A DNA stretch of 64,000 nt from Serilophus lunatus (Eukaryota; Chordata; Aves; Passeriformes; Eurylaimidae), in assembly GCA_013399895.1 (NCBI GenBank), contig VXBA01004389.1, positions 868,001 to 932,000 on the forward strand. Reading direction: 5' to 3'. Positions 62,101 to 64,000 of the stretch are shown here, piece after piece (position 1 is the stretch's first letter; every line of letters starts with the position of its first letter). A program made the translations under genes and the position numbers. The notes beneath the pieces are model-generated. The model saw only the letters and a list, made by a program, of their open reading frames with translations, had not been told where the DNA came from and did no database searches.

Positions 62101-64000
62101 AGGATCCCAATGGCTGTGCTCAACCTTCCAGGTTTGAACATCAGAGGAAGATGAGTAGCTGCAGGTCATTGCCAGCCACCTGCATGAGTGGAGAGGCTTC
62201 TCCTGTTTTGAGTCAGGAACAGTTTGCTGCCCATATGTAAAGCCAAAGCCAGAGGTGCCTCTGCAGCACAGGCAGGTGTGAGCTCAACCTTTTGCTCCCT
62301 CTACTTAGCAGGACACAGATAACAAAAAACAAGGTCAAAGCTCAGGATAAAGAGAGGGAGATCCCTTGCCATTCACCCTCGTGAACAAAAGCAACTCAGA
62401 TGAAGAAAAATAATTGAACTAATTACTCGGGCACTGTGAGCACCTCCTCCCCCAACTCCCCAGCCCTGGGTACTCTCCAGGTTGTCTCTCACGTCTCCCC
62501 TCAACCCTTGGTGCCCTTTGGCCCTTTCTGGCCAGAACCAGCTGTGTCCAGCACAGAGGAGCCCTTGTGAGGGCCCAGTGCCCAGACACGAACACCCAAG
62601 CAGCAGGATTTCCGTGTTGTGGTCCACAATCTAGTCCACTTCTGGAGGAATTTGGAGTGGAGTGGAGCAGTGGAGAGGGAGCCCCAGTGGCTGTGCTGCA
62701 GCTCCCTGATACCAGGAGGGCCAGGTAAGTGCCAGGGCTCCTGCCACGGACTCACAGATGTGTGTGGGTTCATAGCGCTGTGTGGAGAGAAGAGGCTGGA
62801 AAAGCCATCAGATCAGTAGCTGGCTCTGTGGGTTTATTCTTTCCCCATGAGAAAACAGCTTTCCCTGACTTTTTCCATAACCTTGTCCTTGGGTGGCCTT
62901 GCAATCACAAACTGCTCACCCACGGGTTCTGTTGAACAAAGTGTTTTGCTGTTCCCTATAGGACATAAAGTGGTTCTCGGGGATCTACCGAAATACGGCC
63001 TTGAAATCATAATCTTACTGACATAAGCTCATGTTGGTGCTGTTTCATGTTGATCTACTTATGAGGTCTCCACAGACTCGTTTTAACATTGACTTTATTT
63101 CATCTGGACATTACAGTGTGCCCTCCATAGATGCCTACTAAATTTATTTCATCCCTGGCATTAGCAGGATACCACCCTGCACACGATCCTGTAAATAAGG
63201 TCAGAAAAACACTACAGAGATTACTAGTTTGGTTACTGTGTGTGTTTCCATAGGCTGGGAGCTTTGCTGCTCCCAGACCACTGGGGTGCCTTGGCCTTGG
63301 AGTGGTTTTGTTGCACCTGGACTTGCAGGTACATGTGTTCATCCTGAAGCCTGAGAGTTCATACCCAGCACCTCTTGCTGTGCTGGTGATGGCAGCGAGG
63401 TTTGCTTGGCTTGGTCAAGTGTTTGGTGGGCTGAGTTGAGCTCATCCTGGTGCTGGAAAGATTTCAAGACTCAGGCTGAAAGTTGCAGGTACAGGGATTG
63501 TCCCTGAACGTGCCAGCCTGAATTTGGGCTTGGTCAATAGCACCTGACTGGGTTAAATTGCTGGGCATGGATGTAAGAGGAAAGGCATTCCCTGTCCACT
63601 CCCTCTCTAGCAATCCAGCCTGAGGCTCAAAGAACAGAGGCAGGCCTGAGGTGACTGAGCATGATAGCATTTTTTAATTTTAATTGAATAACTATGCTCT
63701 TAAAGTAAAACAGACCTAATGGCTCCAGTGGACAGAATCCATGATCCCTAGATCATGATTTTCTGATTTTTTTTTTGTCCGAACACAATTTTTTACTTGA
63801 GTAAAAATTTTTGAAGATATAAAGAGGGAAGTTAAAGAACCTGAAATATAAATTATTAAATCCAAAATAATCTACCAATAACATACATCTTTGTGTGGTG
63901 TTTTTTTACCAAGGAAGAATGTGTCCATCACATAAGATATTCTTTCAGATAGTACTAGCAATAGTATAAACTGCTCTTCTGCACAAAAAAGGAAGTGAAT
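59149..64000. other. Downstream intergenic region, distal part
   Basis: AT-rich with GC-richer stretches near 62000-62800 and 63200-63620. A CCAG|GTAAGTGCC donor-like site at 62723 has no matching exon that I can identify. No coding gene is supported. Confidence 0.5.

Noticed and set aside
1..64000. CRISPR arrays, operons, tRNA or rRNA genes
   Set aside because: No regularly spaced repeats, no tRNA cloverleaf or rRNA segments recognised; the window is an animal nuclear genome.

Overview
This is a vertebrate nuclear window, almost certainly from a bird and perhaps a songbird. The pointers are several CR1 LINE fragments with the avian 3'-end signature, short introns, and two very GC-rich CpG islands, each broken by a run of Ns. 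No bacterial, phage or CRISPR features are present. Most long open frames here are chance frames in AT-rich introns, untranslated sequence or intergenic DNA.

One protein-coding gene is fully supported: the avian orthologue of SLC35F5, a ten-pass putative transporter of the drug/metabolite transporter superfamily, on the + strand. I could splice 14 coding exons (24632 to 45461). Every junction is GT/AG, all phases match, and they give an uninterrupted 493-residue protein that tracks human SLC35F5 from the sequence MVWVFIMNRM to the C-terminus. A short intron 7 nt after the stop codon joins a 3'UTR exon beginning at 46414. The promoter is the CpG island at about 21400-22200, which holds a 58-bp assembly gap.

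Layout. 1-6550: AT-rich, no confident exon, possibly intron 1 of a minus-strand gene. 6600-7700: a CpG island with GC boxes, a YY1-type motif and a perfect CArG (SRF) box; it is probably the promoter of a minus-strand neighbour. From human gene order ACTR3 is the expected neighbour, but its first exon is not visible and may lie in the 41-bp gap. 7697-9278: a three-level nest of transposons (CR1 interrupted by a second CR1, itself interrupted by a solo LTR of an old endogenous retrovirus). 9280-21300: intergenic, AT-rich, with one further CR1. 21400-22580: SLC35F5 promoter, with a degenerate G-rich array and a CR1 fragment. 24593-47340: SLC35F5 body and proximal 3'UTR. 47340-64000: distal 3'UTR candidates, then intergenic DNA with a striking 124-nt near-continuous hairpin at 59025-59148.

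I found no convincing new multi-gene system. The observations most worth following are the long hairpin, the overlapping upstream ORF on SLC35F5, the avian first coding exon that differs from the human N-terminus as I remember it, the SRF box beside a possible actin-related gene promoter, and the nested transposons.
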